Of a DNA stretch of 64,000 bases, positions 1-31,167 are shown piece after piece (position 1 is the stretch's first letter; each line of letters opens with the position of its first letter). The translations under genes and the position numbers were made by a program. The DNA is from Morinoia aosen (Eukaryota; Arthropoda; Malacostraca; Amphipoda; Talitridae). The stretch is from the NCBI GenBank assembly GCA_030386875.1, contig CM059563.1, positions 11,674,001-11,738,000 on the forward strand, read 5' to 3'. The notes under the pieces were generated by a model. That model did no database searches and was not told the origin of the DNA. It saw only the letters and a list, made by a program, of their open reading frames with translations.

Positions 1-158
1 CTTTCTCATCTTACTGTTTCTATGCCCCTTCAGCATAGATTCCTCATTTTCTTATCTCCATACTAAATGGTGCCTTCCTCCTTCCTCTCTTTGATACGCT
101 TTATTTTTGCAGCGGTTAGGGAGGCTTAAACTAACTTATAATCTTAATCTTAATCTTA
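1..158 (+). mobile_element. R-family SINE-like retroposon, 3' end
   Basis: Matches the second half of the R family (tactgtttctatgcccctt, atactaaatggtgccttcct) and ends in a (AATCTT)n tail. Cut by the window edge. Confidence 0.8.
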
Positions 159-1264
159 CAATAATGCAAAAACTTTGTATGAACATATCTTAAAGGAATC
201 GTACTGTCATGTATACCAGATATTCCCCAGCGACTAAAAAAATACCACTGAGAAAATCGAGATGATCTCCCCAAGGATTTTGGGGCATTGTTGTCTTCTC
301 TAGAATATATTTAAAGAACATACTATTCAAGGAATATTACTCTCAAATATTTTTTCCCTTTGTGTGTCACCCTTTGGATTACTTTGATTATTTTTGGTTA
401 ACGCTTTTCGTAAATATAGGATGTAACTTTTCGGTTACATCGCTGTTTAACGCGAGAAATACGTGTCATAATCAATGTATGTCATTTCATTCACGTTCCA
501 TCTTGGCAGTTGCCTCACATGAACCAGATTTCTATATTACAGATTTTTTTTTTAATTCGCCGTTAGCTGTTTAGGGCGAAATCACTTTCACATACGTTCG
601 AACGTACATCACTGCTGTAACAGCAAATTTCGTCAGCGTATGAACTTGCATGATTTTTGGGATGCAAAACGCTGCTGTTTCTTAGGTAGATCACTAAACG
701 TAGCGAATAACAGTCTCTGGTCTACTCAAGTAAAACTTAAGAGCAAAGGTGTTTTTTTATTCTATGTTCTTAAAGAAACATCCTCTTCTAAAGTTTATTA
801 GCTTGTATCTTCAATCACACGAAGATATAATTTAGATTACCTAAAGTCCCCTAATGTCATGACAGTGCTGTCCAGTTATTTACCTTGACTTCAAGATGAA
901 AGAATTCACTTAGACACTGCTGGCAGTGTTGCTGGTACGTCCTTTCACTGGTTACGTTTCACATCTTCTCACTGGTGTATCGTTCAACTTACACACGTGT
1001 AGCACAAGGCATAAAAAAATTAAATTAAGGGACCTCAAACATCTTCAGTGCGTACGTGTTGCCGATTGGAGATAGAGGCAATCCGAAGCGGTCTGCCTAG
1101 CATCAGCTTCTTGGGGGAGCCTCGTGGTGACTGCCCTCGTTAATCTTGTTCGAGATGAGGTCTCCTCATGCAGAGCAGATTTATGACTGTCCTTAGGTCT
1201 CTAAAACACTGTCCTCACACTACTGCTTACGTGTCGCTCGGTCGTAGACATTGTTTCATCTTAA

Positions 1265-1870
1265 GGGTTGCTATTTGGCATGTTTTCCTTGTTTCATGTT
1301 CAGGATTGCTTTTGCCATGTTTTCCTTGCTGCATGTTCAGGATTGCTTTTTGCCATGTTTTCCTTGCTGCATGTTCAGGATTGCTTTTTGCCATGTTTTC
1401 CTTGTTTCATGTTAAGAATTGCCTTTTGCCATGTTTTGCTTGCTGCATGTTAAGAATTGCCTTTTGCCCTGTTTTCCTTGCTGCACGTTAAGGATTGCTT
1501 TTTGCCATGTTTTCCTTGCTGCATGTTCAGGATTGCTTTTTGCCATGTTTTCCTTGCTGCATGTTCAGGATTGCTTTTTGCCATGTTTTCCTTGCTACAT
1601 GTTCAGGATTGCTTTTTGCCATGTTTTCCTTGCTACATGTTAAGGATAGCTTTTTGCCTTGTTCTTGCTGCATGTTAAGAATTGCCTTTTGCCACGTTTT
1701 CCTCGTTTCATGTTAAGAATTGCCTCTCGCCATGTTTTTCTTTTTTCATGTTCAGGATTGCTTTTTGCCATGTTTTCTTTGCTGCATGTTCAGGATTGCT
1801 TTTTGCCATGTTTTCCTTGCTGCATGTTCAGGATTGCTTTTTGCCATGTTTTCCTTGTTTTATTTAAGAA
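1265..1870. repeat. 38-bp minisatellite, about 16 units
   Basis: Period 38 measured between successive tttccttgct blocks (1321, 1359). Each unit runs tgccatgttttccttgctgc then atgttcaggattgcttttt. Variants differ at a few bases (gctgc/gtttc/gctac, ttcagg/ttaaga). Short overlapping ORFs in it are repeat artefacts. Each unit is pyrimidine-rich followed by CAG, like a 3' splice site. It lies about 2 kb upstream of the first recognised cv-2 exon. Confidence 0.9.
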
Positions 1871-2789
1871 TTTCTCTTTACTATGTTTTCCTAGTTTAAA
1901 AGAGACGCAACACATGTGCTGCTAAATGTTTTTTATGGCGTTTATCAAAATCACGTGCCGTTGATCCTGACCGCAACTTAGTCCTCTCAAGTATAAACAA
2001 AGGTGTACGTCAAGAGACCGATCACTCATACTCGATTGATTGAAAGGGCTAAATTCAATATCAAATGAAGAATAGGAACAGGGGTTGTCATGCGGAGGTC
2101 ACAATGTTTGTTATTTTAGGGCTTCTAACAGTTACTTCTTGCTGTGTCATATGTGTGTGTGTGGTATACGGTATTAAGGCTGATCTATATGACCTCTAGA
2201 GTTACTTTGCTTTGACTGTCTTGATCGATCTGACTAGTTGTTTGCACATGTCTATGGTTGTAAATCTCGTGTTTGAAGAGCTTTGATTCTCTTGCTTGTA
2301 TAAGGTACCCCGGGCACCTGTATTGAATATTATCCAGCTTGTAACATCAATCTCTTGTAAAGGGTCCAAACCTTGTTTATAGTACTTGGTATGCAGTGGA
2401 ATTCCTGACACCAAAAATGACAATGCAGCAGCGCTCCTTTTCATTGTAGCCAAAACTTAGAACTCGATCCCTGCTAAAATCTGTTGATGAAATCGTGCAA
2501 AGCGATCTAAACTCATTTTTATTCTTGACTTCTATCGAAGTATTAACGAAGCTAGCTGACAGAATAAAAAAAAATTACTGCTTGATAAGTCAAATTGATA
2601 TGGTAATTTAGCTTCGAATGCAATTGATCCGAAACTTATTATAGAATGTGTCGTTCTCACTTGACTCACTTTGAAAAGTATTCTTAATTTAGGCATTGAA
2701 TTTCATGTCCACTCATTATTCTTTCAGTCTGGCGTGTGCCCAGGTTATGTACGGTACTACGCTAAATACAGTTGCGAATCTTAGCACTT

Positions 2790-2930
2790 GCGTTTGGATA
2801 AGATGTCGAAGAAGTCGCTGAACTTATTCGGCCCACAATTAGCTATATTCGAATGTGTTCATTGAAGTAGTTATTAGGAATAATCTCCCTGATGTGTAAG
2901 TTGTGATGAATAAATTGCTTAAAATTGTTC
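2790..2930 (+). mobile_element. Short 3' fragment of the same LINE family
   Basis: gaagtcgctgaacttattcg, gcccaca and gtagctat-like blocks and the ending gaataaattgctt match 19,050-19,175. Confidence 0.6.
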
Positions 2931-3427
2931 GCTACATTTCTTACATACGTGTTTTATTCAAATGAAAGTTCATGTATATCACATCGGGAAAGGCAGAAGG
3001 AAGTAGCTCACATCGCCTTCGATTAAGGCTGAAATCTATTTTACGGAATTGATTACTTCTTAGAATATTTTGTATATTATTCCCGTTTCGTACTGCTTTG
3101 CTTAGCATTGCACTGCCTATATCGTAAGTAAGGTTTCTCGTAAGATAAAGCAGGTTCAAAGAAACTTCTTAAACTGAGATTTGTTTGCTTAATCAGATCA
3201 TAAAATAATAATTGTGATCATTATTAATGCTACCTGAAATTTATATTTCGGCCTTTTCTTGACTCCCTAAATTGATGTTAGCAGGAATTACAGGTAAGTT
3301 ATTACTTTCAAAATCTTGAATTTCCCCTTTTTTCCTCTTACCGTTCAATGGTATGACGATAAAAACATCTCGTTTTCACTGATTCCATATTTCATTGAGT
3401 AAGCTACTGTAAAGCTGAGCACACTCT

Positions 3428-3795
3428 CTTCAGGAGGATACAACTATTGTATCACTGGGAATCAGCACTCCCAGGGGGAAATGTGAAGTCCTGAGCTAAG
3501 AGTCAAGAAGGCCTTTTTTTGTTGAAATAAAACGTGTTTTTTATTTGTTTAGGATCTCTTTTTGTTCACTGCTGTCCTGTGTTTCAGTACCTCTAACTTT
3601 CATGTACAACTTTTATTTGGTTTCATAGCTTGCCTTCTTAACTTACTGTTTCTATTTACAAGCGATCTTGTGCGGTAGCACACCTTGTGCGTCGATTCCG
3701 CGTTCCCTTAACCTCATCCTAAATGGCGCCTTCATCTCTTTTTGGAACGCCTTTGTTGCTGTTAAGGAGGCTTAAACTAACATCTAATCTACTCT
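3428..3795 (+). mobile_element. R-family SINE-like retroposon
   Basis: Starts tcaggaggatacaactattg and passes through gttcactgctgtcctgt and aggaggcttaaactaacatc. It ends with an aatct-type tail, less than 100 bp before the cv-2 exon at 3888. Confidence 0.82.
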
Positions 3796-3887
3796 AAAGC
3801 TTAGCGCACTTGTAAAATAAAATCTACAATTTTCGACGATTTCAGTTGAGATAGATGTGTAAATCTCAATTTTCCTTCGTTTGGCAG

Positions 3888-23294
<19,407 letters not shown>

Positions 23295-26200
23295 CCGAAT
23301 TTGTTCCTCTCGCTGTGCTTGACCGGCTTCGTAACAGTCATCTCTCACGCGGAGACTCGCTGGCGCCGCGGCGTTTTTAGACAAGACTGATTCTCAAGTC
23401 ATGAGTTGAAGTTCAACAAACGTCCACCAGTTGCTGAGGTTTAGTTGAGTTAGTTTATGCTATTTATTGATCTCAAGTGAGCGTATTGAACGTTTTATTT
23501 TGTAATTAATAGTCTTTGATTAGGTGTATGTATTCTCATTTATGTTCCTATTAAGTGCATTGTGAAGGTCTTGCTTTCTGAAGCACAGAGCGTAATATTT
23601 CTGCCGTCATGACCTATTAACCAGGCAGACAGCGTCGAGTTTGTTCATAGTGCCTTCTTTTGTTATTGCGCTTGCATTTGTTGGGCGTGAGGGCACAGGC
23701 TCCCATGCTTTTTACCGTGCCTTCTTGATGAAGAAATTATGTGCTGCTGCTTATTGCTGATGTTGATTACGGCCAGCTCCAATGAAAGACATGAGTGTTT
23801 AGTTGTGAAAGAAGTGCATATTTCTGAGGTGCTGCGGGATACCCTTGCTTTAATTTTCGTGCGAACTCTGTTTGAATGTTCGGTACCCATCGAGTTATCT
23901 TACTTTATTTCCGTGCCATGAATTAATTAACATTCACATATTTGGGAATAACTACTTTCCTGCATGGGAGTTCCTCTTCAGTTCAATATTTTCATCAGTT
24001 TAAATCGCATGCCCTTCTTCCACATTGAGACAAAACTACTTACAAAGGTAATGATATATCCCAGGAATGAAAATGAGTGCGAGTATTCGCATGAGAAAGG
24101 TAAAAACTGCAAGCGTATAATTTATGTGCACTGGAATAGTTATACAGTGAAAAATTTTACCAAGTTGTGTCATGGATAGTTCTATAATTACATTTTACTG
24201 CGTTATAATACAATGACCTGTGTGCTGACACGCGTATGCCACTGAAAGTTACCAAGAGAGCGTGAACTGAGGTAAAAAAATCCTTCTTTGCAGTTTTTCA
24301 TGTATTTGCTCATGTCAAACAAGTTTTCGGCTGTGTATTGCACACGCCAAAAGAGAGTAACATCTAATTCTCGGATCAATAATTTGTGTCATGTTCGCTT
24401 GAGATGTTATATTTGCTAGTATTTAGTTCAAAGTTTTCCGTCTTTGGAATGCTGAAACTTGTAGATTTTGGTGCTATTTTTGTATTGATTTCCACTAGAC
24501 TCTGTAAATGACTTTAGAATTTTCTTTGAGGAACAGCTTGGAGTATGTCACATCAGAAAGTGGGGAAGTATTGAGGGAAGTAAATGTGGTCATGAGGTAT
24601 CTTCGTTGATTAATTTTTAACTAACTCTTACGAAATAGAGAAGGTATGTTAAATCATTAAGATTCTGTCAATATACGAGTTTTACTTCGCATATTAGATC
24701 TTTATATTTTTCATTCATCTAAGTGCAAAAGGCGGCGAGTTTGATCATTTTCTCGCTGTGCACTTCTTAACGTTGAATATGTTGTGGACCTGATAAAATC
24801 GATAACTTAATTGATCATTAAACCTACTTGAGTGTTTTTTATTATGCCACGTTTATCATTGTGATGTGCAGCTTGCGTAACTGAAGTTCCCTTTTTTACT
24901 GATGGTTCTTTGGAGCAATCAACTGCGAGTTCGTAAGTTGAACTTCATCAACTATTTACAGTTACAGTTCCAGTTCTCGAAGCAATGTTTCGCCGTCTAT
25001 CTGCTTTTGTTTTCACTACTACTTGCAGGTGCCTGCGCTTGCGTTGTATTTTCTGCGAATCGTCTCTAGACAAGAAGTATGCCGCTTAGAATGTAAATCG
25101 TATTTTAATTTTTGCCCCTGAATGTTTGATTTTGAGGTTCTTAGTTGAATCATTGGCACAGGCGAATAGCAAGCGGTAAATCGCAGTCTATAGATGCGGT
25201 GCTTCAAAGTGAGTTATTTGTTTCACTTTTAAAAACCACTTCCTTCGGTGACTTTTCACCAAATTTTTTAGTCGACCAATGAACGTTTTCAAATTTTTCA
25301 GTGATGAGTGATATGTTACTTTCGAAAGTTGATTTTCTGGAGGCGGAGCCTGTTCTGCTTTCCATGGCACATCGTGTTGTTGCTCGCTCCCCTGTAAAGG
25401 CAGTTTATTTTCTCATACATTATCTATTTCCTCAAAAAAAAAAAAACAATTAACTCCGCGTCTACTAGCCTTAAGCATGAAAGGTAGTCGATTTTTGGAT
25501 CAGGATTTTCTTTTTGGGTTTCAGCTACAGGGACACTGAAATTTTACTAGTTACGTGTTTTTTCCCCTTTTTTCACCAAAATAAAAATGAAAAAAGATTG
25601 TACTCCGAATCAGGACGAACCTTCCTGTCGAGTTTTTGACATAAATTCTCAATTTTAAGTTTCATTGTGTGAATTTTTTAATTTTATAAATAAACTAGGA
25701 AATAAATAAATGAATGAATAAGTAAATGAATGAATGGAACTTATTTAGTGTCGCAGTAACCTCTCAACTGTCACGGTGACTTCATGGTCCAACACTGTCA
25801 CAAGAAATAGCAGATTTTGTGGCGTTGACAGCGCGATGGTCAGAAGTTGTCCTGTTACCAAGACTCGTGCTGCTTGAACCGACTTATCTCTCGAACCCTA
25901 GTAACGGTAGTCGAGAGGTCGTTCTATTGAGTACTCACTGTCGTGTCGTGTTAATTTTTTACCGTTTTGGAATAAGAAATATGTTTTATATATTTTTTAT
26001 TGGAAATCCATGTATATTCTTGAGTGTTAACCCGTAAGTTTTCACGATTAAGAACTCGTTTTAGTAAGGCGTTTTAAGTTAAGTATTGTGGAAAATTGGA
26101 GTTAGTTGGAAAAAGTTAGTGTAAATGTTTCTATTTGTTTAAAGAATTTAGCTTTCGTTGAAGCTCGAGTTTATTTCGCGTTCTTCAAACACTTAGGCAC

Positions 26201-27687
26201 TTGATTTTATTTCCGGAAATGAAGTTTCTTTCAGTACCACTTGAAAGTAAATAAGCGATTCATTTCTCAATTATCTCGAGAAACCATTGTACAGCGTCGT
26301 CCTCTTGTTTCATTACGTTACCTGGGAGCCAGTTCGTGTGACTTTTAGTACGAATTTCGGTGTAATTAGCGAGCCTCCTCAGGTGGCGCATTGGAAACCT
26401 TCATTTTGTAGCGGCTAAGAGCCAGCGTCGTGTGTTGTTACGATGCCCAGAGATGTTTTTAATAGGTTAGGGTTTTTATTGCATTTTTTGAGTTTCAAAA
26501 AGGAGTGTTAGCTTTTGTTACTTGGGATATGACTAAAATTTATTGCTTTAGGAACGGTATGCCACGTAAGCTGGCGGATTGAGAACGCGATGCTGTATTT
26601 CTCAATCTTACCTAGCCAATCGACGCTCGAATATGAAGATCAGATGGGAAGTTACCTACTAGTACAACTATGTTGCCGCGCAGCGATAATAGAAGTGATC
26701 TACTGTACAATGGGGAAAAAAAGTGAGGATAAAACAATCCACAGATAAAACTCCACGAGAGCGATTTTGGTGGCAAAACTCCTTAAATAGTAATAAGAAT
26801 GCTTTAGGAGTGATACTAAGCAGTGGCGGCTTAGCTGTTGTCTGTTCACTTGGTGCACCTCTGAGGCTCAGCGAGCGTCGCTTGTACTCCAGTGAGTTTT
26901 GAAAAGACAGTCATGGGTAAATATGGCGTTTCTTTCGTAAAGATTTACAAATTTTGCATTTGTTACATTTATTGGTACGTCATTCAATGCTCATCAATGG
27001 AAATAAATGCGAGTACTCGCTTCAGCGTTGTCTTTCTTGTGGTGCATACTCTGTTGACTTGAATCTCGAAGCTTATTTTAATCATGTAACATGTCCTATG
27101 TTTAAACATATCACGAATTTTAGTCTATTAATTTGTTTAGAAGTGTGCTGATTTTGTCGTCAATTCTCCTATTTGCGTGCTCCGAAAAGTGTTTACATTT
27201 AGAATTTTTATGAAATGATTTCTTCCATTTAAAATCTTGAAATTACTCGAAATTCACGCAGATCAGTGATCCATTATTATGTATGACACATTGTATTATT
27301 TTCATTATTCTTAAGTTACTTTGTGTTTGTTATTTTTACTTCATAATGCTAGGATAAATTTCCGCTGTGATAATGGAGAATTTAATTTCTGTTTAATTTG
27401 AGCATTTAAACAACTGATAGTTGTTTTATTTTCATTTTTAGAATTTTCTGGGAAGTCTTCCGTTGAAGCCTGCCGCTTATTTACCTGGATTTCATCTTAC
27501 AGAACTTTTTTGAATGTAAAACCCGTTTTTGCCGGTTAAAAAAGGGGGGCTTCATAAGAATTTTTGAAATTATGTACAGCCCCGTTCGTTGAAAATTTAC
27601 AAATAGGTTTGAAATGGATGCATTTTAATTAGTACTGTTTTTAACGCACAGGAAATTTAATTCAAGAACTTCGAAGACTAGTTAGAT

Positions 27688-28040
27688 TCCTTCAGGGTGA
27701 TACAACTTCTTTACTTGTGGGAATTAGCGCTCCCAAAGGAGAGATATAAGGTACTGAGCTGGAGGTTGGCTAGGCCTATCTTTCGTTGCAATAGAAAAGA
27801 TTCTTGTTTTGTGACAGATCCCCTCTTTTTCGAATCGCTACCGCATTTTTTCAAAGTATTTTACTTGCTTTTTCAACTTTTATTGCGTTTCACACATTTC
27901 GTTCATTCTTGCTGTTTCTTGGCGTAGGGTGTTGGGACACATCTTGTGCATAAATTTACTTTTTCCTAAATTTCGTACTTAACCCTGCCTTGCTCTTTCC
28001 TTTCTTTGTTAAGGAGGTTTAAAAAAACTTATACTCCATA
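27688..28040 (+). mobile_element. R-family SINE-like retroposon (diverged)
   Basis: Starts ttcagggtgatacaacttct and has attagcgctcccaaagg, aaggaggtttaaaaaaactt and the same block order. Intergenic between cv-2 and MEAK7. Confidence 0.75.
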
Positions 28041-28806
28041 AATATTATAACGGCGGAACGTATTTTTTAGCCTGTACTCCTCGCAAAATTTATGGTCCAC
28101 ACGATGCTCAAAAAAAAAATCAACAATGGCTGCAGTAATGATCTGTTGGGAGTTTAATACAGTATTTGAGTAGACTTTTCATCCGTTACGCTGGAACGTA
28201 AAACAGACCAGGTATTCGTTCACTCTCTGGGTTCTGGCCTAAAACTAATTTGAACTCAATTTGATGTATTTATGAGGCTGAATGTAACACCCAGTGAGGC
28301 AAAAAAATCCAGTGTCACCGAGTGACAGTGACGTTCCCAAGTCAAAGCATGCAAAATTTTAAATAACCTTACACGCACGTAAAGAAAATAATTAGCACGA
28401 ACATGTTTTTTTCAGCTTTCGAATGAAGTACGAACTGTCGTCTTTTTACTTAGAAGTATTAGCCTTAATGGTTCATTCCTAGCAGATTAACATTGTGCGG
28501 TTCTGCTAGTCTGAACATAAAATTTGTTCGTTGCAACTGAAAGAAATACCGAGGCAAGCTGACAAAAATTTTGATACCAAATATTGCATATTGAGTTAGG
28601 GAAACTTTGCATAAGTTGAAAAATCGCAGTTTGAAAAATTACTTTGAAATCGTCTTCTTGGTGTCGTCCTATTTTGGAAGTCAAGTGAATAACTTTCGGT
28701 TCAAATTTTATATCCAGTAATAACACCTTTATTGTAGACCGAGGTTAATTCAAAAACTAAGCAACCTCCATTAGCTCTGAGAGCGCTGGATGGGACTTCA
28801 TGTTTT

Positions 28807-28808
28807 TT

Positions 28809-28839
<31 letters not shown>

Positions 28840-28843
28840 GGGG
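28807..28843. repeat. GT/poly-G microsatellite
   Basis: (GT)n followed by a run of about 18 G. Long G runs are error-prone in assemblies. Confidence 0.9.
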
Positions 28844-29174
28844 CAGAGGGGTGTTAGAACTTATCTAAGGTTCTTGAGTTATTGCTAAGGGGCAGTTTTG
28901 ATAGGTCTGTCCAAAACATCAAGTCTTGGAACTTGCTCTTCACGTATTTCTTTCTCGTAGCAATTGATTTAGCGACACTTGTTGCTGCAGCATACAGTGA
29001 GCTTGATTTTTAGGCCACATCGTTCATTTTCCTCTAGAGAGGAATGCCGAGTAACCTTGCAACCGACCATTTATAAAAGTACCTCCCATTTTTTTAAACT
29101 TTCGTGCTTCCTCCACAATTCCGTTTTGTCGATGCGTTTACGTAACTTGACTTGACTGTATTTGAACTTGAACT

Positions 29175-29470
29175 TGAAATTGAGGGCCGACAGTGTCGGG
29201 GCCTTTTTAACGGCCTACAATTCCCTCCTCAATATTCACACCAAAAAATTTCAGTGCCTGTGTACCAGACTTGTCCCCTAAACTACTCAGGATCCACCAA
29301 TCCTTGTCACAAACTGCCATAAGACGGCATCACTGGGATAACCAGTATGTCAAGACACCATCTCCGTGCATCGTGGGTCATCACAGCCCACTCTACATGA
29401 CTGGCTCATTCCAGTCAGTATCTTTTGCTCCAGGCACGTGTATGTAGCGGATTATCCGCTGCAGTGAAAT
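29175..29470. repeat. Dispersed repeat D
   Basis: Begins at ttgaacttgaacttgaaatt and gagggccgacagtgtcggggc. The first 45 bp occur inverted at 21,845-21,895. The remainder, with several cca/tgg inverted words, is unassigned. Confidence 0.5.
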
Positions 29471-31023
29471 TTTATTGCTCTGTGGTATTATTTCGCTACT
29501 ATTTTACGGAGTTCCGGAGGGGTGGTAGCCTTGGAAACTATGATGAAATATTGAACTTACCAATGAAATGAATGATTACAGAATACCACGACCCTAAACA
29601 ATCCACGAGAACACCAGAGACGCATTAAAAATCGTTTATCGTTACTTTCACAAAATCACTTTTCATTTCCTTGAATAGGTGAATCCAGAAATTTATAGCA
29701 CACCTACTGCGTTGTCCCACAGCAAGCAATACTTTTACATTTATGAATCGCTAACTCTTTTTTTTCGTTTTCTTTCGCATCGTGAGTAGAATGGAGATGG
29801 TGAGAAATAAATTCGCTTGCGGCTCAATAGTTTTCTTTCACCAAGTCGACTCATGGCATTGATATTGCTTGAAAATTTCTTCTCGCATACAAACCTGAAA
29901 AATATTTCGATAGTTTCCTAATTTAAACTGCTGAATTTAGTGATCACTTCTAAGTTTTTGCTGCTCATTGAGCAATTTTGAGAAAAGCAAATGCACATTC
30001 GGAAAGCAAACCAAAATTATTGTTGGCTGTGTTCTTGCCATCTTTTACTTCCCCGAGTGAACTTAAGGAAAAAAAAAATATTTGTATTCCAATCCAGCTT
30101 GATTCATTTGGTCTTGTAGTTTAGTCTTTCAACTTACAACTAACTCAATTTATTATTCTTTATTCTGAAAGTTTGAATAATAATGAAAAGATAAGGACCA
30201 ATGAGGTCCTGCGCATTGAAGTTGCTTGTTCATTATGAACGATGAAAATTGAATGTTGATAAACAAATAGAAAAAAAAATCAAATCTGTTCTCTCCTTAA
30301 AGAAATCTGCAGAAATAGATGCGTAGAAGAATAACACCTTGTACGCTAAAATATTAGAGAAAATGCACAGCGATAAAATTTGGTGCTGTTACTTGACTCG
30401 CGAAAAATTGACGTTAGCAGTTATTTATTGTCTAAGAATTACTGCTGTGCTATTTTAATCAATTAATTCGTTTCATCTCATTCGATTGATTAGATCTATA
30501 CATAAATTTTTGTGATATATTTGAAACCTCTGTACAATGTAAGCCCTATAGAGCAGTTGCGCTTCAGATTACACTTGGAAATTTAAATAATATAATTGTT
30601 CGATAATTGTAGTTATTCCATTTATATTATATTTTTTACCTTAGATTTTTTCATTTCACATATATGAATCTTATATAAAATGGATTCAAGTCCTTTGAAT
30701 ATTTTTAGCAGTTGGAAATTGGTAAATTCAGTTAATTAGAGGCTGGACCGCACTTTCACCCTATCACCTAAATAGTATAAACTCCAGAAGCAATGCATTG
30801 CGAGAACCTAGCGCGTGATGCACCGAGACTGCCACATCTAAGCTATCAAGATTCAAGATTATAAACAGTGATAGCTCCTGGTCTGAGAGAGTATTTCCGA
30901 AATATCATTTGTCATCGAAAATTTTGTGCCTAGGCCTAGATGCTTAAGATGATAAATAGTTTTTGATGATATTCTTCGAATGCGGATTATTTATACAACT
31001 CCGTAAAAGCTTTCAATTTTGCA

Positions 31024-31167
31024 ATGGGGGCCGAAGGAAGTAAAAATTCTTCTTCTGTTAATTCTTCTCAACGCACGCCATGGCTTCTGGAGGAAGAAAT
31101 CAAAGCCATAAATGAGCATTTCAAGTCTATGAATAAAGAAGGAAAAGTTTCGGATGCTTCTGTGTTG
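31024..31167 (+). CDS. MEAK7: MEAK7 exon 1 (start codon, myristoylation site)
   Basis: 48 codons from ATG at 31024 to TTG|GTTTGT. It begins MGAEGSKNSSSVNSSQRTPW. Gly2 and Ser6 fit the N-myristoyltransferase pattern, and an acidic helix (LLEEEIKAINEHF) follows, as in vertebrate MEAK7. Confidence 0.88.

Larger units (their letters stand above)
159..3427. other. No recognised coding exon upstream of cv-2 exon at 3888
   Basis: Holds the 38-bp minisatellite and a LINE scrap. Otherwise AT-rich DNA with only short ORFs that show no domain or homology I know. The missing 5' exons of cv-2 may lie here unseen or left of the window. Confidence 0.6.
23295..31023. other. Intergenic region between cv-2 and MEAK7
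   Basis: 7.7 kb that should include the cv-2 3' UTR and MEAK7 promoter and 5' UTR. Seen: an (AATG)-like simple stretch at about 25,690-25,735, one R copy, the GT/G microsatellite and repeat D. All ORFs are short and unrecognised. Confidence 0.7.

Noticed and set aside
1168-1925. Several short cysteine-rich ORFs resembling small secreted peptides
   Set aside because: They are overlapping frames of the 38-bp minisatellite.
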